DNA of 64,000 nt from NCBI RefSeq assembly GCF_019048845.1, contig NZ_CP077426.1, positions 2,465,501-2,529,500 on the forward strand. The letters run 5' to 3'. This DNA comes from Vibrio mimicus (GTDB lineage Bacteria; Pseudomonadota; Gammaproteobacteria; Enterobacterales; Vibrionaceae). A program made the translations under genes and the position numbers. Every line of letters starts with the position of its first letter. Position 1 is the first letter of the stretch. Shown piece by piece: positions 49,373-62,740 of the stretch. The notes beneath the pieces were generated by a model. It was not told the DNA's origin. It did no database searches and worked only from the letters and a program-made list of their open reading frames with translations.

Positions 49373-50176
49373 ATGCATCCAATGCTAAATATCGCTATTC
49401 GCGCCGCGCGAAAAGCAGGTAACCATATTGCCAAATCTCTGGAAAACGCAGAGAAAATTCAAACTACTCAGAAAGGCACCAACGACTTTGTCACTAACGT
49501 CGACAAAGAAGCAGAAGCGATTATCGTTTCAACCATCAAAAGCTCTTACCCTGAGCACTGCATCATTGCAGAAGAAGGCGGCCTTATCGAAGGTAAAGAT
49601 AAGGAAGTGCAATGGATCATCGACCCACTGGATGGCACCACTAACTTTGTAAAAGGTTTACCTCACTTCGCTGTTTCTATTGCGGTACGCTTTAGAGGCA
49701 AAACTGAAGTCGCTTGTGTTTACGACCCAATGACTAACGAACTGTTCACTGCACAACGTGGTGCGGGTGCACAGCTCAACAACGCTCGTATTCGCGTTCA
49801 GCCAATCAAAGATCTGCAAGGCGCAGTTCTGGCAACGGCTTTCCCATTCAAACAAAAACAACACTCAGAATCTTTCATGAAGATCCTCTCTGCGATGTTT
49901 GTTGAATGTGCGGATTTCCGTCGTACAGGTTCAGCAGCACTGGATCTATGCTACCTAGCTGCAAACCGTGTTGATGGTTACTTCGAACTAGGCCTAAAAC
50001 CTTGGGACATGGCTGCGGGTGAACTGATTGCTCGTGAAGCGGGGGCTATCGTGACTGACTTTGCTGGCGGCACTGATTACATGCAATCGGGCAACATCGT
50101 GGCATCAAGCCCACGTGGTGTGAAAGCGATTCTGCAGCACATCCGTGAAAACGGTAACAGCGCAATTTTGAAATAA
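49373..50176 (+). CDS. suhB: Inositol-1-monophosphatase / Nus factor SuhB
   Basis: Phosphatase fold protein that in enterics also joins rRNA antitermination complexes. 267 residues with metal motifs EEGG and the signature WIIDPLDGTTNFVKG, plus PWDMAAGELIAREAGA. ATG at 49373 is the family start (MHPMLNIAIRAARKAG). Divergent from trmJ, as usual. Confidence 0.95.
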   Translation: MHPMLNIAIRAARKAGNHIAKSLENAEKIQTTQKGTNDFVTNVDKEAEAIIVSTIKSSYPEHCIIAEEGGLIEGKDKEVQWIIDPLDGTTNFVKGLPHFAVSIAVRFRGKTEVACVYDPMTNELFTAQRGAGAQLNNARIRVQPIKDLQGAVLATAFPFKQKQHSESFMKILSAMFVECADFRRTGSAALDLCYLAANRVDGYFELGLKPWDMAAGELIAREAGAIVTDFAGGTDYMQSGNIVASSPRGVKAILQHIRENGNSAILK

Positions 50177-50201
50177 TATCCGCTCCGTCACAGCTGATAT
50201 C

Positions 50202-50232
50202 GCCCTGCCATTATGGCGGGGCTTTTTTTTAT
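50202..50232 (+). terminator. Terminator of suhB
   Basis: GCCCTGCC-ATTAT-GGCGGGGC stem (one G-U pair) and eight T. Confidence 0.82.
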
Positions 50233-50317
50233 CTGCTTTTACCCAGTTCAAACAAGTAAGAGTATTTGCTGTTGCAGTCGTAATAGCATGCATACTCATT
50301 GAGTAACCTGATAAAAA

Positions 50318-50350
50318 TAAAAAACCGCTGACCAAGCAGCGGTTTTTTTA
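50318..50350 (-). terminator. Terminator of the sec operon
   Basis: AACCGCTG / CAGCGGTT stem with a 6-base loop, A run before and T run after; serves secF on the minus strand and can work both ways. Confidence 0.82.
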
Positions 50351-50370
50351 TTAATAAGCCTAAAAAATGA

Positions 50371-51318
50371 CTAAGGCATTTCATCCAGATCTGCGCCCTC
50401 TTTCTCCACTTGTGGAGGAAGCAAGTGCTCACGGGTAATCCCGAGTTTTAGCGCCAGTGCTGATGCCACATAGATAGAAGAATAAGTACCGACAGTAATA
50501 CCTAGCAACAAGGCTAGCGCAAAACCGTGGATCATCGCTCCACCTTGGGTAAAGAGTGCAATGACCACAAACAAGGTAGTACCTGAGGTGATCAGGGTAC
50601 GGCTCAAGGTTTGAGTAATTGAGCTGTTCATGATCTCTGCCGGTTCTTCTTTGCGCATCTTACGGAAGTTTTCACGGATACGGTCAAACACCACGATGGT
50701 ATCGTTGAGTGAGTAACCCACAACCGTCAGCAATGCCGCGACAATCGTCAGGTCAACTTCGATCTGTAAGATAGAGAAGATACCTAGCGTGATGATGACG
50801 TCATGCGCCAACGCCAGCACAGCACCCGCTGCCAAACGCCATTCAAAGCGCACAGAAACGTAAAGCAAGATACACAACAAAGAGACCAGAATCGCTAGAC
50901 CGCCCGCTTCAGTGAGTTCATCACCTACGTTCGGACCAACAAACTCGATACGGCGCATTTCAACGTTGCCGCCCGTACCTTCTTTGATTGCTGCGAGAAT
51001 CTGGTTACCCAGCGCCTCGCCCGCCATATCATCACGCGGACGTAGACGTACCATCACATCACGTGCAGAACCGAAGTTTTGCACTGTGGCATCACCAAAG
51101 CCTTTCGCTTCAAGAGCGCTACGGATTTGCTCCAAATTGGCAGGCTGTTCAAAGCCCACTTCAATCAAAGTACCGCCCGTGAAATCCAGCCCCCAGTTCA
51201 GCCATTTAGTAGACAAAGTAAAAATCGATGCGGCAATCATCACCAACGACAAAGCAAAGGCGAATTTCGACCAACGCATAAAGTCGATCATTTTGTCTGC
51301 TTTTAGGATTTGAAACAT
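50371..51318 (-). CDS. secF: Protein translocase subunit SecF
   Basis: With SecD pulls exported proteins using the proton motive force. 315 residues, six transmembrane helices, large periplasmic loop after the first; GLDFTGGT and the LTVVGYSLNDTIVVFDRIREN motif are present. Confidence 0.97.
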   Translation of the reverse strand: MFQILKADKMIDFMRWSKFAFALSLVMIAASIFTLSTKWLNWGLDFTGGTLIEVGFEQPANLEQIRSALEAKGFGDATVQNFGSARDVMVRLRPRDDMAGEALGNQILAAIKEGTGGNVEMRRIEFVGPNVGDELTEAGGLAILVSLLCILLYVSVRFEWRLAAGAVLALAHDVIITLGIFSILQIEVDLTIVAALLTVVGYSLNDTIVVFDRIRENFRKMRKEEPAEIMNSSITQTLSRTLITSGTTLFVVIALFTQGGAMIHGFALALLLGITVGTYSSIYVASALALKLGITREHLLPPQVEKEGADLDEMP

Positions 51319-51332
51319 AACTTACCCCAGCC

Positions 51333-53186
51333 TCAGATCGACAATTTGTTGATACGTTTGCCACCATACATCAGGTTCACGATACAACGTGTTCCAATAA
51401 TGGCGGTAAACATAGAGGTTAAAATACCGATAGACAGCGTCACCGCGAAGCCTTTAATTGCACCTGTACCTACGGCAAACAGAATGATCGCAGTAATTAA
51501 GGTGGTAATGTTGGCATCGGCAATGGTACTGAATGCGTTAGCGTAACCTTGGTGAATCGCTTGCTGTGGATTTTTCCCTTCACGTAGCTCTTCACGAATA
51601 CGCTCAAAAATCAGCACGTTGGCATCGACTGCCATACCCACTGTCAGCACGATACCCGCAATACCCGGCAAGGTCATGGTTGCACCGGGAATCATCGACA
51701 TCACACCAATGATCAACACAAGGTTTGCCATTAGTGCCACGTTAGCGATCATGCCGAACTTACGATAGTAAAGTAGCGTAAACAGCATTACTGCTACCAT
51801 GCCCCAAATACAGGCTTGAATACCCATGTCGATATTCTGTTGACCCATTGATGGGCCGATAGTGCGTTCTTCAACGATAGAAATTGGGGCAATCAGTGCA
51901 CCTGCACGTAGCAACAGAGCTAGGTTATGCGCTTCAGATGGTGAATCAATCCCAGTAATACGGAAGTTACGTCCCAGAGCAGACTGAATCGTCGCTTGGT
52001 TAATCACTTCTTCATGCTTGGTCAGAATCACTTTACCTTCAGGAGAACGCTTACCGCTGTCTTTGTATTCCGCAAATACGGTCGCCATCAGCTTGCCGAT
52101 ATTCTTTTTCGAGAACGCCGACATCTTGTTACCGCCTTCGCTATCGAGCGAAATGTTCACCTGTGGGCGACCATATTCGTCGGCGCTTGAGCTTGCATCG
52201 GTAATGCTTGAACCACCCAGAATCACGCGCTTTTTCAGCACCACAGGACGACCATTACGATCAAACTTGATTTCGCTTCCTGCTGGCGCACGTCCTGCTG
52301 CTGCAGCTGCGAGGTCGGCTTTATCGTCAACTTCACGGAATTCAAGGGTTGCAGTCGCACCTAAGATTTCTTTAGCACGCGCAGTATCTTGTACACCCGG
52401 TAGTTCCACCACGATGCGTGTCGCACCTTGGCGTTGAACCAGAGGCTCAGCCACACCCAGTTCGTTCACGCGATTACGCAAAATAGTGATGTTCTGCTCA
52501 ACGGCGTAGTTACGAATTTCCTGCAAGCGCGCTTCGGTAAACTTAGCCAGTAGCACGAAACGGCCATCCGTCTCTGAAGTCGTAAAGGTCATATCACGGT
52601 GTTTCGACTCCAGAAGCAGCTTGGTTTGCGCCAGTTGCTCTGCATCACGCAAGGTTACTTCAACCGCATCCGGCAGCGGACGGATCGCACGATAACGAAT
52701 TTTTTCGTCACGTAAATCACCGCGGAAAGCTTCTTCTTGTTGAGTAACCAGCTTTTCCATTGCGGCATCCATGTCCACTTCCATCAGGAAATGTACACCG
52801 CCACGCAGGTCAAGGCCGAGCTTCATCGGTGCAGCACCAATCGACTCAAGCCAGTTTGGTGTTGAAGGCGCAAGGTTGAGCGCAACGATTTTGTCGCTAC
52901 CGAGTGCTTCGCTAATGATATCTCGGGCGCTGATTTGCGTATCCGTATCATTGAAACGAACAAGGATAGAGCCATTTTCAAGAGCAATGGATTTTTTGGA
53001 GAGGTGCGCTTTATCGAGCGCAGTGGTGACAGCATCCAGCGTTGACATATCAACAGAGGCGCCACGCGCCCCTGTAATTTGGATAGCTGGATCTTCACCG
53101 TAGATATTTGGAAGTGCATACAAAGCTGCAATGGCGATGGTCAACATCACCATCAGATACTTCCATAACGGATAACGGTTTAGCAC
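51333..53186 (-). CDS. secD: Protein translocase subunit SecD
   Basis: Partner of SecF. 617 residues, six transmembrane helices with a large periplasmic region; [15 protein letters not shown] and the [18 protein letters not shown] motif identify it. The start is GTG at 53186. Confidence 0.97.
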   Translation of the reverse strand: MLNRYPLWKYLMVMLTIAIAALYALPNIYGEDPAIQITGARGASVDMSTLDAVTTALDKAHLSKKSIALENGSILVRFNDTDTQISARDIISEALGSDKIVALNLAPSTPNWLESIGAAPMKLGLDLRGGVHFLMEVDMDAAMEKLVTQQEEAFRGDLRDEKIRYRAIRPLPDAVEVTLRDAEQLAQTKLLLESKHRDMTFTTSETDGRFVLLAKFTEARLQEIRNYAVEQNITILRNRVNELGVAEPLVQRQGATRIVVELPGVQDTARAKEILGATATLEFREVDDKADLAAAAAGRAPAGSEIKFDRNGRPVVLKKRVILGGSSITDASSSADEYGRPQVNISLDSEGGNKMSAFSKKNIGKLMATVFAEYKDSGKRSPEGKVILTKHEEVINQATIQSALGRNFRITGIDSPSEAHNLALLLRAGALIAPISIVEERTIGPSMGQQNIDMGIQACIWGMVAVMLFTLLYYRKFGMIANVALMANLVLIIGVMSMIPGATMTLPGIAGIVLTVGMAVDANVLIFERIREELREGKNPQQAIHQGYANAFSTIADANITTLITAIILFAVGTGAIKGFAVTLSIGILTSMFTAIIGTRCIVNLMYGGKRINKLSI

Positions 53187-53207
53187 AGCGAGGATCCTAT
53201 GGCTGTT

Positions 53208-53540
53208 TTAAAGAGATTTCAGCGTACCTTTTGGCAACACTGCAGTCACGAAGTCCTTCTTAATCACAACTTCGTTGTTGGTGTTCAACTCGATAGTGAT
53301 GTAAGCGTTGTCTTCAGCAATCTTAGTGATACGACCAACCAAGCCACCGCTGGTTAGCACTTCATCACCTTTTGCCATGGATGACATTAGGCTTTTGTGC
53401 TCTTTCACACGCTTAGCTTGTGGACGGTAGATCATGAAATAGAAGATCACTGCAAACATTGCGAGCATGATGATCATTTCAAAACCGCCACCTTGTGGGG
53501 CACCTTCGCCTGCGGCATGTGCTACAGAAATTAAACTCAT
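53208..53540 (-). CDS. yajC: Sec translocase accessory protein YajC
   Basis: Small inner-membrane partner of SecDF. 110 residues with one transmembrane helix (MIIMLAMFAVIFYFMIYRPQ) and the conserved tail GDEVLTSGGLVGRI. Confidence 0.95.
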   Translation of the reverse strand: MSLISVAHAAGEGAPQGGGFEMIIMLAMFAVIFYFMIYRPQAKRVKEHKSLMSSMAKGDEVLTSGGLVGRITKIAEDNAYITIELNTNNEVVIKKDFVTAVLPKGTLKSL

Positions 53541-53644
53541 TGAGAAACGTCCTCTAAGTTATTGTTGTTTAATGTTGATTCTATTGGGATGCACAAGGTT
53601 GAATTCAAGCGGCTTAGCACACAAATCCAACCCAGTGCACGAAA

Positions 53645-54850
<1,206 letters not shown>

Positions 54851-55012
54851 TCAGCAGGTCTACAATCCAAGCCTTATATCATTGAATAAGGCTCTTTGCG
54901 GAGCGGTCGCGTTTCCCTGCGAAAAAGGCCTGAACCTTTTCTGGCTACTGCCAGCACTCGTTTTCGTTATCCCTATTTATTTGAAATTGCCACTCCAAAT
55001 AATTAGGGATGG

Positions 55013-56071
55013 TTACGCTTTAGTCGTCTGCTTACGAATAAACATCGCATCACCATAACTAAAGAAGCGATATTGCTCTTTTACCGCATGTTCATAAGCC
55101 GCCATGGTGTGCTCATAACCAGCAAACGCACTCACCAACATGATCAAGGTTGATTCTGGTAAGTGGAAATTGGTGATCAAGCAATCCACCAACTGGTATT
55201 GATAGCCTGGGAAGATGAAGATTTCGGTATCACCAAAGAAAGGCTTTAATTCCGTGCCTTTTTTCAGTGCATCTTGCGCGGCACTTTCCAGCGAGCGAAC
55301 CGATGTGGTACCCACAGCAATCACTCGGCCACCACGCGCTTTGGTTGCAGCAACCGCATCCACCACTTCTTGTGGTACTTCTACGTATTCCGCATGCATG
55401 TGGTGATCGTGAATATTTTCCACGCGCACAGGTTGGAAAGTCCCTGCGCCAACATGCAGTGTCACATACGCCAACTCAACACCTTTAGCTTGGATCTGCT
55501 CCAGCAGTGCTTGGTCAAAATGCAAACCGGCGGTTGGTGCGGCTACCGCGCCTGGTTTTTGGTTGTAAACGGTCTGGTAGCGTTCTTTATCCGCATCTTC
55601 ATCCGGACGATCGATGTAAGGCGGCAATGGCATATGGCCGATTTGGTTGAGAATATCCAATACCACGGTTTCCGCGGTAAAACGGATTTCAAACAACGCA
55701 TCGTGACGCGCCTGCATCACGGCATGAAACTCATCGTTCTCGCCTAAATAAAGTTCAGTGCCCGGTTTTGGCGGTTTTGATGAGCGAACGTGCGCCAAAA
55801 TCGTGTGTTCATCAAGCATGCGCTCCACCAATACTTCCAACTTGCCGCCGCTGGCTTTGCGCCCAAACATACGTGCAGGGATCACTCGTGTGTTGTTAAA
55901 CACCAGCAGATCACCTGGTTCAACGAATCCGAGAACATCTTTAAAGGTTCCATCCGTCAGTTGACCGCTGTTGCCGTCAAGTTGCAGCAAGCGGCTCGCG
56001 GTACGTTCTGCTTTTGGGTAACGAGCAATCAGCTCGTCTGGGAGTTCAAAGTGAAAATCTGAAACTTGCAT
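55013..56071 (-). CDS. queA: S-adenosylmethionine:tRNA ribosyltransferase-isomerase
   Basis: Next queuosine step, making epoxyqueuosine on tRNA. 352 residues with [24 protein letters not shown] and TAGLHFD. It precedes tgt, with a 228-bp gap (54785-55012) that holds no gene or clear hairpin. Confidence 0.96.
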   Translation of the reverse strand: MQVSDFHFELPDELIARYPKAERTASRLLQLDGNSGQLTDGTFKDVLGFVEPGDLLVFNNTRVIPARMFGRKASGGKLEVLVERMLDEHTILAHVRSSKPPKPGTELYLGENDEFHAVMQARHDALFEIRFTAETVVLDILNQIGHMPLPPYIDRPDEDADKERYQTVYNQKPGAVAAPTAGLHFDQALLEQIQAKGVELAYVTLHVGAGTFQPVRVENIHDHHMHAEYVEVPQEVVDAVAATKARGGRVIAVGTTSVRSLESAAQDALKKGTELKPFFGDTEIFIFPGYQYQLVDCLITNFHLPESTLIMLVSAFAGYEHTMAAYEHAVKEQYRFFSYGDAMFIRKQTTKA

Positions 56072-56342
56072 GGCTCTTTCTTGATTAAGTGATCAGTAGT
56101 GTTGCCCGATTTCGCGGCACGCCAGTATATACCTAAGTGTGCTCAAGATACAGGAATGGTGCGTGAGTATGCACTCCTCTGAAAGTAACCTTTTGTAAAG
56201 CGCGGACTCCGCATAGATAAACACTAGTAAACCGCATATTTCGGTTTCAGTTCGCAGAAGTTGAATGCCGATAGCACTATAGTTAACAGGAAAGGGTTAA
56301 AAACCCGACTCTGATTTATCTCTTTGACCAAAGGAGTTGGCT

Positions 56343-56786
56343 ATGATCAAAGTTGAAGACATAATGACACGTAACCCACACACCTTGTTACGTACTCATA
56401 CTCTTAATGATGCAAAACATCTGATGGAAGCGCTGGATATTCGGCACATTCCGGTGGTAGATGCCAACAAAAAATTGCTCGGCATTGTTAGTCAGCGGGA
56501 TTTATTGGCCGCTCAAGAATCGAGCTTACAACACTCAACTCAAATCACTTCTTATCCACTTGAGGCACCGCTATATGACGTGATGCACACCGATGTGGTA
56601 AGCGTAGCGCCACAAGCCGGCCTCAAAGAAAGTGCTATTTATATGCAAAAGCACAAAATTGGCTGTTTACCTGTCGTAGCCAAAGGTGAATTGGTGGGGA
56701 TTATTACCGACAGTGATTTTGTCACCATCGCAATCAATCTGCTTGAGTTACAGGAAGAGAGTGAGCCTGAAGAGCTAGACGGCTAA
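56343..56786 (+). CDS. Two-CBS-domain protein (AcuB-like)
   Basis: 147 residues, almost entirely two CBS domains (VEDIMTRNPHTLLR... and VMHTDVVSVAPQAGLKE...), which usually bind adenosyl ligands. AAGGAG lies six bases before the ATG at 56343. It stands alone. Often annotated acetoin utilisation protein AcuB, but no acetoin genes are near, so the role is open. Confidence 0.85.
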   Translation: MIKVEDIMTRNPHTLLRTHTLNDAKHLMEALDIRHIPVVDANKKLLGIVSQRDLLAAQESSLQHSTQITSYPLEAPLYDVMHTDVVSVAPQAGLKESAIYMQKHKIGCLPVVAKGELVGIITDSDFVTIAINLLELQEESEPEELDG

Positions 56787-56997
56787 CCTGCGCTAAAACT
56801 TTTCCTTTCATTAGTTAACTTCAGTATTACGAGAGAGAGAATTTTTCACTCTCTCGTAGAAAATCACATCTCAGAATTAGCCACTATTAATGATAAGAAA
56901 CTATACTAGTAGTCATACCATTACAGGCAAGATGCAACTTGTCGCTTATTCTCGTCATTGGCTTTTTACATTACCGGATTGTTTTCAGGGGGAAAAC

Positions 56998-58941
56998 ATG
57001 AAGCTCAAACAGCAACTTTTGCTCGGATTTGGATTAACTTTACTTCTACTTTTAGCCATTTCACTCCTCTCTTTTTATCGTTTTTCAACCACAGGGGAAG
57101 GATTTAAATCTTATCGAGATCAAGCCGTAACCAGTGTTGCTATTGGCCGAGTACAAGCCAATATTTTAGATGCGCAGCTTGCCTCTCATAAATTCATCAA
57201 ATCTCAAGATCCTTTGCTAAAACAACAAGTAGAAGAACGAATCAGCAGTGCCATTGCCTTATTGGATGAAACGCTAAGCCTCAATTTACCGCAAGATCAA
57301 GAAGATATAATGCAAACGATCAAAGCTCAGGTGACCGATTATCGCGGTGATTTTGCTAACGTGGTGGCATTAATTGACCGACGTAACGATGCAGTGAGTA
57401 AGCACCTCGACCCAAACGGGCTCGCTATGCTTCAAGCGATGAGCAATATTGTTGATAGAGCTGCAGCTTCACAAAATATGCAAATGTTGGTCACCACAGG
57501 CCAGACACAGGAGCATATCTTATTAGCCCGTCTCTATGCGGTAAAATTCCTAGTGACTAACGTAGAGGATGATGCAGATAAGGCAGTAAAAGAATTTGCT
57601 TATATCCAAGAACGGACTCAAGAGCTAAAGGGGTTTGTCGAGGGTGATAATCAGAATGCCGAACTGTATCAAACCTTTTTAAATGCCTTTACTCAATACC
57701 AACAAGCCTTCCTTGATATACGGCAAATTATTGAAAAGCGAAATGAACTCGTTCGTACCCAACTCGATGCTGCAGGTAGAGATACCGCCACATCGATTGA
57801 ACAAGTAAAACTCGATGTTAAACAGGTGCAAGATGAGCTAGGACCCCAGATGGTCGACAACATTGATAGCACCCAATCCATGTTGCTGATCCTCTCTCTT
57901 ATTGCTGTGAGCTGCGCCCTGAGTATCGCTCTGTTTATCTATCGCAGCATTCTCAAAGTGGTGGGGGGTGAGCCTGCTGAAATTGCCGCCATTGTGCAAA
58001 GCATCGCGAAAGGTAACTTAGGCAATCAACATCGACTCACAGGCACTGAGTCGGGAATCTATCTTTCAACCCTGCAAATGCGCGCAGAACTGCAACGTAT
58101 TATCGGCAGTTTCCATCAAATTTCTGACAGTGTTTCATCCGCTACAGAGCAACTAAGTAGCGTGGTCGAACAGTCAGAGAAAAATGCTCAGCAAGAGCTG
58201 CATCAAATTGAGCAAATTGCAACGGCGATCACCGAACTTTCTAGCACCGCCAATGAAGTCAGCATGAACGCCAACAACGCAGAAGATGCCGCCAATCAAG
58301 CCAATGGTAACGTTTCCGAAAGTAAATCTGCGTTAGCCGCTTCCGATAACATCGCTAATTCGATTGCTAATTCGATCAGTGAAACCACACAGATCGTCAA
58401 CCAACTGCATGGCTACTCAATTGAAATTGGTTCTGTGGTTGAGGTCATCAACAACATCTCTGAACAAACCAACCTATTAGCCCTCAATGCGGCCATTGAA
58501 GCAGCACGAGCGGGAGAACAAGGAAGAGGGTTTGCAGTAGTCGCCGATGAAGTACGCTCGTTGGCAGTAAAAACCCAAAAATCCACTTTGGACATCAAGG
58601 ACATTATTAGTCGACTGCAAAAACAAGCGGAGCACGCGAATGATTTCATGCAATCCAACATTTCTTTGGTCGATGATTCTCGCGATATCAGCCGCCGTCT
58701 CCATGCTGCTTTTGAAGCGATCAGTCATTCCGTCTCCACAATTTCGGATATGAACACCCATGTTGCAACGGCGTCTGAAGAGCAATCAGGAGTCACAAAA
58801 GATATTTCATCTAACATCAGCCATGCCTTTACTTTGGTACACCAAAATGTATCTGGCATAGCCGAGAGTAAACAATCCAGTGAGCGGTTAGGTGAATTGG
58901 TCGAAGAGCAAAAAAGTTTATTACGTTTCTTTAAGCTCTAA
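56998..58941 (+). CDS. Methyl-accepting chemotaxis protein
   Basis: Transmembrane chemoreceptor of 647 residues. TM1 at about 8-28, a long helical periplasmic sensor, TM2 at about 293-316, then the signalling domain with the conserved hairpin tip (near 481-521: [34 protein letters not shown]). ATG at 56998 follows AGGGGG and directly precedes TM1; upstream ATG at 56890 would add 36 residues. The ligand is unknown. A 9-bp hairpin ACCACCGCC / GGCGGTGGT follows at 58986-59007. Confidence 0.93.
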   Translation: MKLKQQLLLGFGLTLLLLLAISLLSFYRFSTTGEGFKSYRDQAVTSVAIGRVQANILDAQLASHKFIKSQDPLLKQQVEERISSAIALLDETLSLNLPQDQEDIMQTIKAQVTDYRGDFANVVALIDRRNDAVSKHLDPNGLAMLQAMSNIVDRAAASQNMQMLVTTGQTQEHILLARLYAVKFLVTNVEDDADKAVKEFAYIQERTQELKGFVEGDNQNAELYQTFLNAFTQYQQAFLDIRQIIEKRNELVRTQLDAAGRDTATSIEQVKLDVKQVQDELGPQMVDNIDSTQSMLLILSLIAVSCALSIALFIYRSILKVVGGEPAEIAAIVQSIAKGNLGNQHRLTGTESGIYLSTLQMRAELQRIIGSFHQISDSVSSATEQLSSVVEQSEKNAQQELHQIEQIATAITELSSTANEVSMNANNAEDAANQANGNVSESKSALAASDNIANSIANSISETTQIVNQLHGYSIEIGSVVEVINNISEQTNLLALNAAIEAARAGEQGRGFAVVADEVRSLAVKTQKSTLDIKDIISRLQKQAEHANDFMQSNISLVDDSRDISRRLHAAFEAISHSVSTISDMNTHVATASEEQSGVTKDISSNISHAFTLVHQNVSGIAESKQSSERLGELVEEQKSLLRFFKL

Positions 58942-59022
58942 AGAAGTTCTAAAGAAGCTCTTTTTAATAAGATACATTTCTCAACCACCACCGCCATTGG
59001 CGGTGGTTTAGGTTATGGATGA

Positions 59023-59048
59023 CAAAAAAGGCGGCCATTCGGCCGCCA
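59023..59048 (-). terminator. Terminator of aceA
   Basis: GGCGGCC-ATTC-GGCCGCC stem-loop (59030-59047) with six T on the minus strand. Confidence 0.85.
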
Positions 59049-59076
59049 AGGTTCGCACAGAATTGTGGATTATCGA

Positions 59077-60390
59077 TTAGTGAAATTGATCTTCTTCGGT
59101 AGAGCCCTTCAGAGCTGTCACTGAACTATTGCCACCTTGAATGGTATTGGTCATCTTATCGAAGTACCCTGTTCCCACTTCTTGTTGGTGCGCCACGAAG
59201 GTGTAGCCTTTTTCTGCCGCTTCAAACTCTCGACGCTGAACCATTTCCACATAGTGACGCATACCTTCGCCTTGCGCGTAAGCATGTGCTAACTCAAACA
59301 TGTTGAACCACATATTGTGAATGCCCGCTAAGGTGATGAACTGGTACTTGTAACCCATATCCGACAAGGCTTGTTGGAAATGCGCGATGGTTTTCGCATC
59401 CAAATTCTTCTCCCAGTTGAACGAAGGTGAGCAGTTGTAAGCCAGCAGTTGATCTGGGTATTGCGCATGAATCGCTTCAGCAAATTTACGCGCTTCTTCC
59501 AGATCCGGCTTCGCGGTTTCACACCACACCAAGTCTGCGTAAGGAGCATAAGCCAAGCCGCGAGAAATCGCTTGGTCAATACCAGCACGTACACGGTAAA
59601 AACCTTCGGAAGTACGCTCACCGGTTACGAAATCGGCATCATAGGGATCGCTGTCTGAAGTGAGCAAATCCGCAGCGTTGGCATCGGTGCGAGCAATCAC
59701 TAACGTAGTCGTGCCTGCAACATCAGCGGCCAAACGTGCTGCTATCAGCTTCTGCACCGCTTCTTGAGTCGGTACTAACACTTTGCCACCCATGTGGCCA
59801 CATTTTTTCACGGAAGCCAGTTGGTCTTCAAAGTGAACGCCAGCAGCGCCAGCTTCAATCATCGATTTCATCAACTCATAGGCGTTGAGTACGCCACCAA
59901 AACCCGCTTCCGCATCTGCCACAATCGGGAGGAAGTAATCAATGCCACCTTCATCCGCTGGTGATTTGCCGCTTGACCACTGGATTTGGTCAGCGCGACG
60001 AAACGCGTTGTTAATACGGCGCACCACTGAAGGAACTGAGTCCACTGGATAGAGAGATTGGTCTGGGTACATGGTGCCAGCGGTATTGTTGTCGGCTGCG
60101 ACTTGCCAACCAGAGAGATAAATCGCCTCGATACCCGCTTTCGCTTGTTGCACCGCTTGGCCGCCAGTGAGTGCGCCCAAACAGTTCACATACCCTTTTT
60201 TGGCTGAACCATTCACCAGTTCCCACAATTTGTCTGCACCTCGTTGGGCGATGGTGTTGGCTGGTACGATCGAGCCGCGCAAACTCACCACCTCTTCTGC
60301 GGTGTAGGTGCGTTTCACATTTTTCCAGCGTGGGTTGGTTGCCCAATCTTTTTCTAGTGCTTCAATTTGTTGGCGACGAGTCAGTGTCAT
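59077..60390 (-). CDS. aceA: Isocitrate lyase
   Basis: Glyoxylate shunt enzyme splitting isocitrate into glyoxylate and succinate. 437 residues with the signature [14 protein letters not shown] (catalytic Cys) and the DAEAGFGG metal region. Downstream of aceB with a 129-bp gap. Confidence 0.97.
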   Translation of the reverse strand: MTLTRRQQIEALEKDWATNPRWKNVKRTYTAEEVVSLRGSIVPANTIAQRGADKLWELVNGSAKKGYVNCLGALTGGQAVQQAKAGIEAIYLSGWQVAADNNTAGTMYPDQSLYPVDSVPSVVRRINNAFRRADQIQWSSGKSPADEGGIDYFLPIVADAEAGFGGVLNAYELMKSMIEAGAAGVHFEDQLASVKKCGHMGGKVLVPTQEAVQKLIAARLAADVAGTTTLVIARTDANAADLLTSDSDPYDADFVTGERTSEGFYRVRAGIDQAISRGLAYAPYADLVWCETAKPDLEEARKFAEAIHAQYPDQLLAYNCSPSFNWEKNLDAKTIAHFQQALSDMGYKYQFITLAGIHNMWFNMFELAHAYAQGEGMRHYVEMVQRREFEAAEKGYTFVAHQQEVGTGYFDKMTNTIQGGNSSVTALKGSTEEDQFH

Positions 60391-60519
60391 AATCTATCCC
60401 TCTTGTATATTGGTTGCCTGTTGGCAGCTCGATTCCTTGTTCGATCAGTACTGCGCTCGCTGATCGTAAAGTGGTTTCACGTTACTGGTGTTTTTTCACC
60501 TTACTGGTGTTATAGAGGC

Positions 60520-62157
60520 CTACGGCAAGTAGTCGTAGCCTGGTATGGTTAAGAAATTCGGTAGCTCTTGGCTAGTCGTTAAGCGCTCCATCAATTCGCC
60601 CGCTTCAGCAAAACGCCCTTGTGCAAAACGAGACTCTCCGATTTCGCTTTTCACCACCTCAATCTCTTGTTTGAGGTAGTCGCGAAACAGTTCGTTAGTA
60701 ACCACTTGCCCGTTATCTAACGTTTTGCCGTGTTGGATCCATTGCCAAATCGAAGCGCGTGAAATCTCCGCTGTTGCCGCATCTTCCATCAAACCGTAGA
60801 TCGGCACACAACCGTTACCAGAAATCCATGCTTCGATGTATTGCAACGCAACGCGAATGTTGTGGCGCATGCCATGCTCGGAGCGTGGCCCATCGCAAGG
60901 CGCTAAAAGATCGGCCGCGGTTATCGGAGCATCGGCCATCCGGCTCACGTTGAGTTGGTTTTTGCGCTCACCAAGTACTTCGTTAAACACCGCCATTGCG
61001 GTATCCGCTAAACCTGGGTGTGCGACCCAAGTGCCATCGTGGCCATTGGTCGCTTCAAGCATTTTGTCGCCGCGAATTTTTTGTAGCACTTGTTCATTGA
61101 CCGCAGGATCTTTGGCTGGAATAAACGCCGCCATCCCGCCCATCGCAAATGCGCCGCGTTTATGACAGGTGTAAATCAACAAACGGGAATACGCATTGAG
61201 GAAAGGCTTATCCATGGTCACCACTTGGCGATCCGGCAATACGCGGTCGGGATGCTTTTTCAAGGTTTTGATGTAGCTGAAAATATAATCCCAGCGTCCA
61301 CAGTTCAGACCGACAATGTGCTCTTTAAGTGAGAACAAAATCTCATCCATCTGAAATACCGCAGGCAGAGTTTCAATCAACACCGTTGCTTTGATGGTTC
61401 CCGTATCTAAGCCAAAGTAATCTTCAGTGAAATGGAACACATCACTCCACCACTGCGCCTCTTGATAAGCTTGCAGCTTAGGTAGGTAGAAATAAGGGCC
61501 ACTGCCTTTTTTCAATAGTGCACGATGGTTATTGTAAAAATAGAGCGCGAAATCAAACAGTGAACCAGGAATCACCAAGCCGTTGTATGTGACATGTTTT
61601 TCTTTGAGATGTAGACCGCGTACGCGGCAGATGAGCACCGCAGAGTTGGCATTGAGTTCATAACGCTTGCCATTGTCTGGGTTGGTATAGTTTATGGTCC
61701 CCAGAATCGCATCACGCAGGTTGATCTGCCCATCCAACACTTTGTCCCACGCGGGCGACATCGAATCTTCAAAATCAGCCATAAAGACTTTCACATTCGC
61801 GTTGAGTGCATTAATCACCATTTTGCGATCAGTTGGACCCGTGATCTCCACTCGACGATCCTGCAGATCTTCAGGAATGCCGAGAATTTTCCAACTCCCT
61901 TCACGAATATCTTTGGTTTCGGGAAGAAAATCAGGTAGCTGACCTTGATCGATAAGCGTTTGTTTTTGTTCGCGTAAGGTCAAAAGTTCATCCACTCGTG
62001 ATGCAAAGCGCTCACAGAGATGATGTAAAAAAGTTTGGGCTTCGACAGGGAAAATCGCTTGATGTTCGGGCGAAAGGGTACCCACCACATCAAGCTTGCC
62101 TTGGGGCGTTTTTGCTGCAGTTGATTGTTGAGTTAATTCGGCAGTATTGGTTGACAT
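60520..62157 (-). CDS. aceB: Malate synthase A
   Basis: Joins glyoxylate and acetyl-CoA to malate. 545 residues with ADFEDSMSPAWDK (catalytic region), GLNCGRWDYIFSYIK and ATNGHDGTWVAHPGL. ATG at 62157 follows AAGGATGGA. Forms the aceBA unit. Confidence 0.97.
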   Translation of the reverse strand: MSTNTAELTQQSTAAKTPQGKLDVVGTLSPEHQAIFPVEAQTFLHHLCERFASRVDELLTLREQKQTLIDQGQLPDFLPETKDIREGSWKILGIPEDLQDRRVEITGPTDRKMVINALNANVKVFMADFEDSMSPAWDKVLDGQINLRDAILGTINYTNPDNGKRYELNANSAVLICRVRGLHLKEKHVTYNGLVIPGSLFDFALYFYNNHRALLKKGSGPYFYLPKLQAYQEAQWWSDVFHFTEDYFGLDTGTIKATVLIETLPAVFQMDEILFSLKEHIVGLNCGRWDYIFSYIKTLKKHPDRVLPDRQVVTMDKPFLNAYSRLLIYTCHKRGAFAMGGMAAFIPAKDPAVNEQVLQKIRGDKMLEATNGHDGTWVAHPGLADTAMAVFNEVLGERKNQLNVSRMADAPITAADLLAPCDGPRSEHGMRHNIRVALQYIEAWISGNGCVPIYGLMEDAATAEISRASIWQWIQHGKTLDNGQVVTNELFRDYLKQEIEVVKSEIGESRFAQGRFAEAGELMERLTTSQELPNFLTIPGYDYLP

Positions 62158-62740
62158 AAATTCCATCCTTGAAACGCTCACCAAAAATCATTTGTAACTT
62201 TAAAACAACAAATTTCAGTTACTTTTCTTGCTTCTCTCTGTGCATAAAAGTCACCTAAATCAACTCCATTTGCAAGAAGTAAAGCACTAGACATAAGTCT
62301 TAACATCGCCAATAAACCTTAACCCACAAAGCCTTTTCACGAAAGAGCAAAAGTTAACCAAACGTTAAATTCAAAGTTTTCTTCGGTTACAGAAACAGCA
62401 TTAGAAACAGCCTAAAAAATGTAATTAATAACGAAATTAAATTACACATTAATTGACATAGAAAAAGACAATCAAACGGATGTTTAAATTATTAGACATG
62501 ACTAAAAGGCCAGTTTTTATTGGGTTAGAGAAGAGGAATTAGAAGGTGATTTAAACAGTATTGAAAGCAGAATGTGTAAAATTGACATTGTGAATATTTA
62601 CAATTTTATGAAAGCCCCACCAATTTTGATTTGTGAAATTTCACAATTAAAAAATTACTAACCACAGAAAATGCTAAAAAGCACGCCATATACGGCGTAC
62701 TTTCACTAGTAACTAAACATATTGAATGTACGACCAATCG
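62158..62740. other. aceB upstream region; no gene seen
   Basis: About 580 bp of AT-rich sequence, probably the aceBA control region. The oxyR-like gene's terminator is at 62680-62701 (AGCACGCC / GGCGTACT, one G-U pair, minus-strand TTTTTAG). The remainder shows no supportable gene. Confidence 0.7.

Noticed and set aside
55274..55747. Long plus-strand frame opposite queA (157 codons)
   Set aside because: Antisense to a conserved gene; no start signals or domain.
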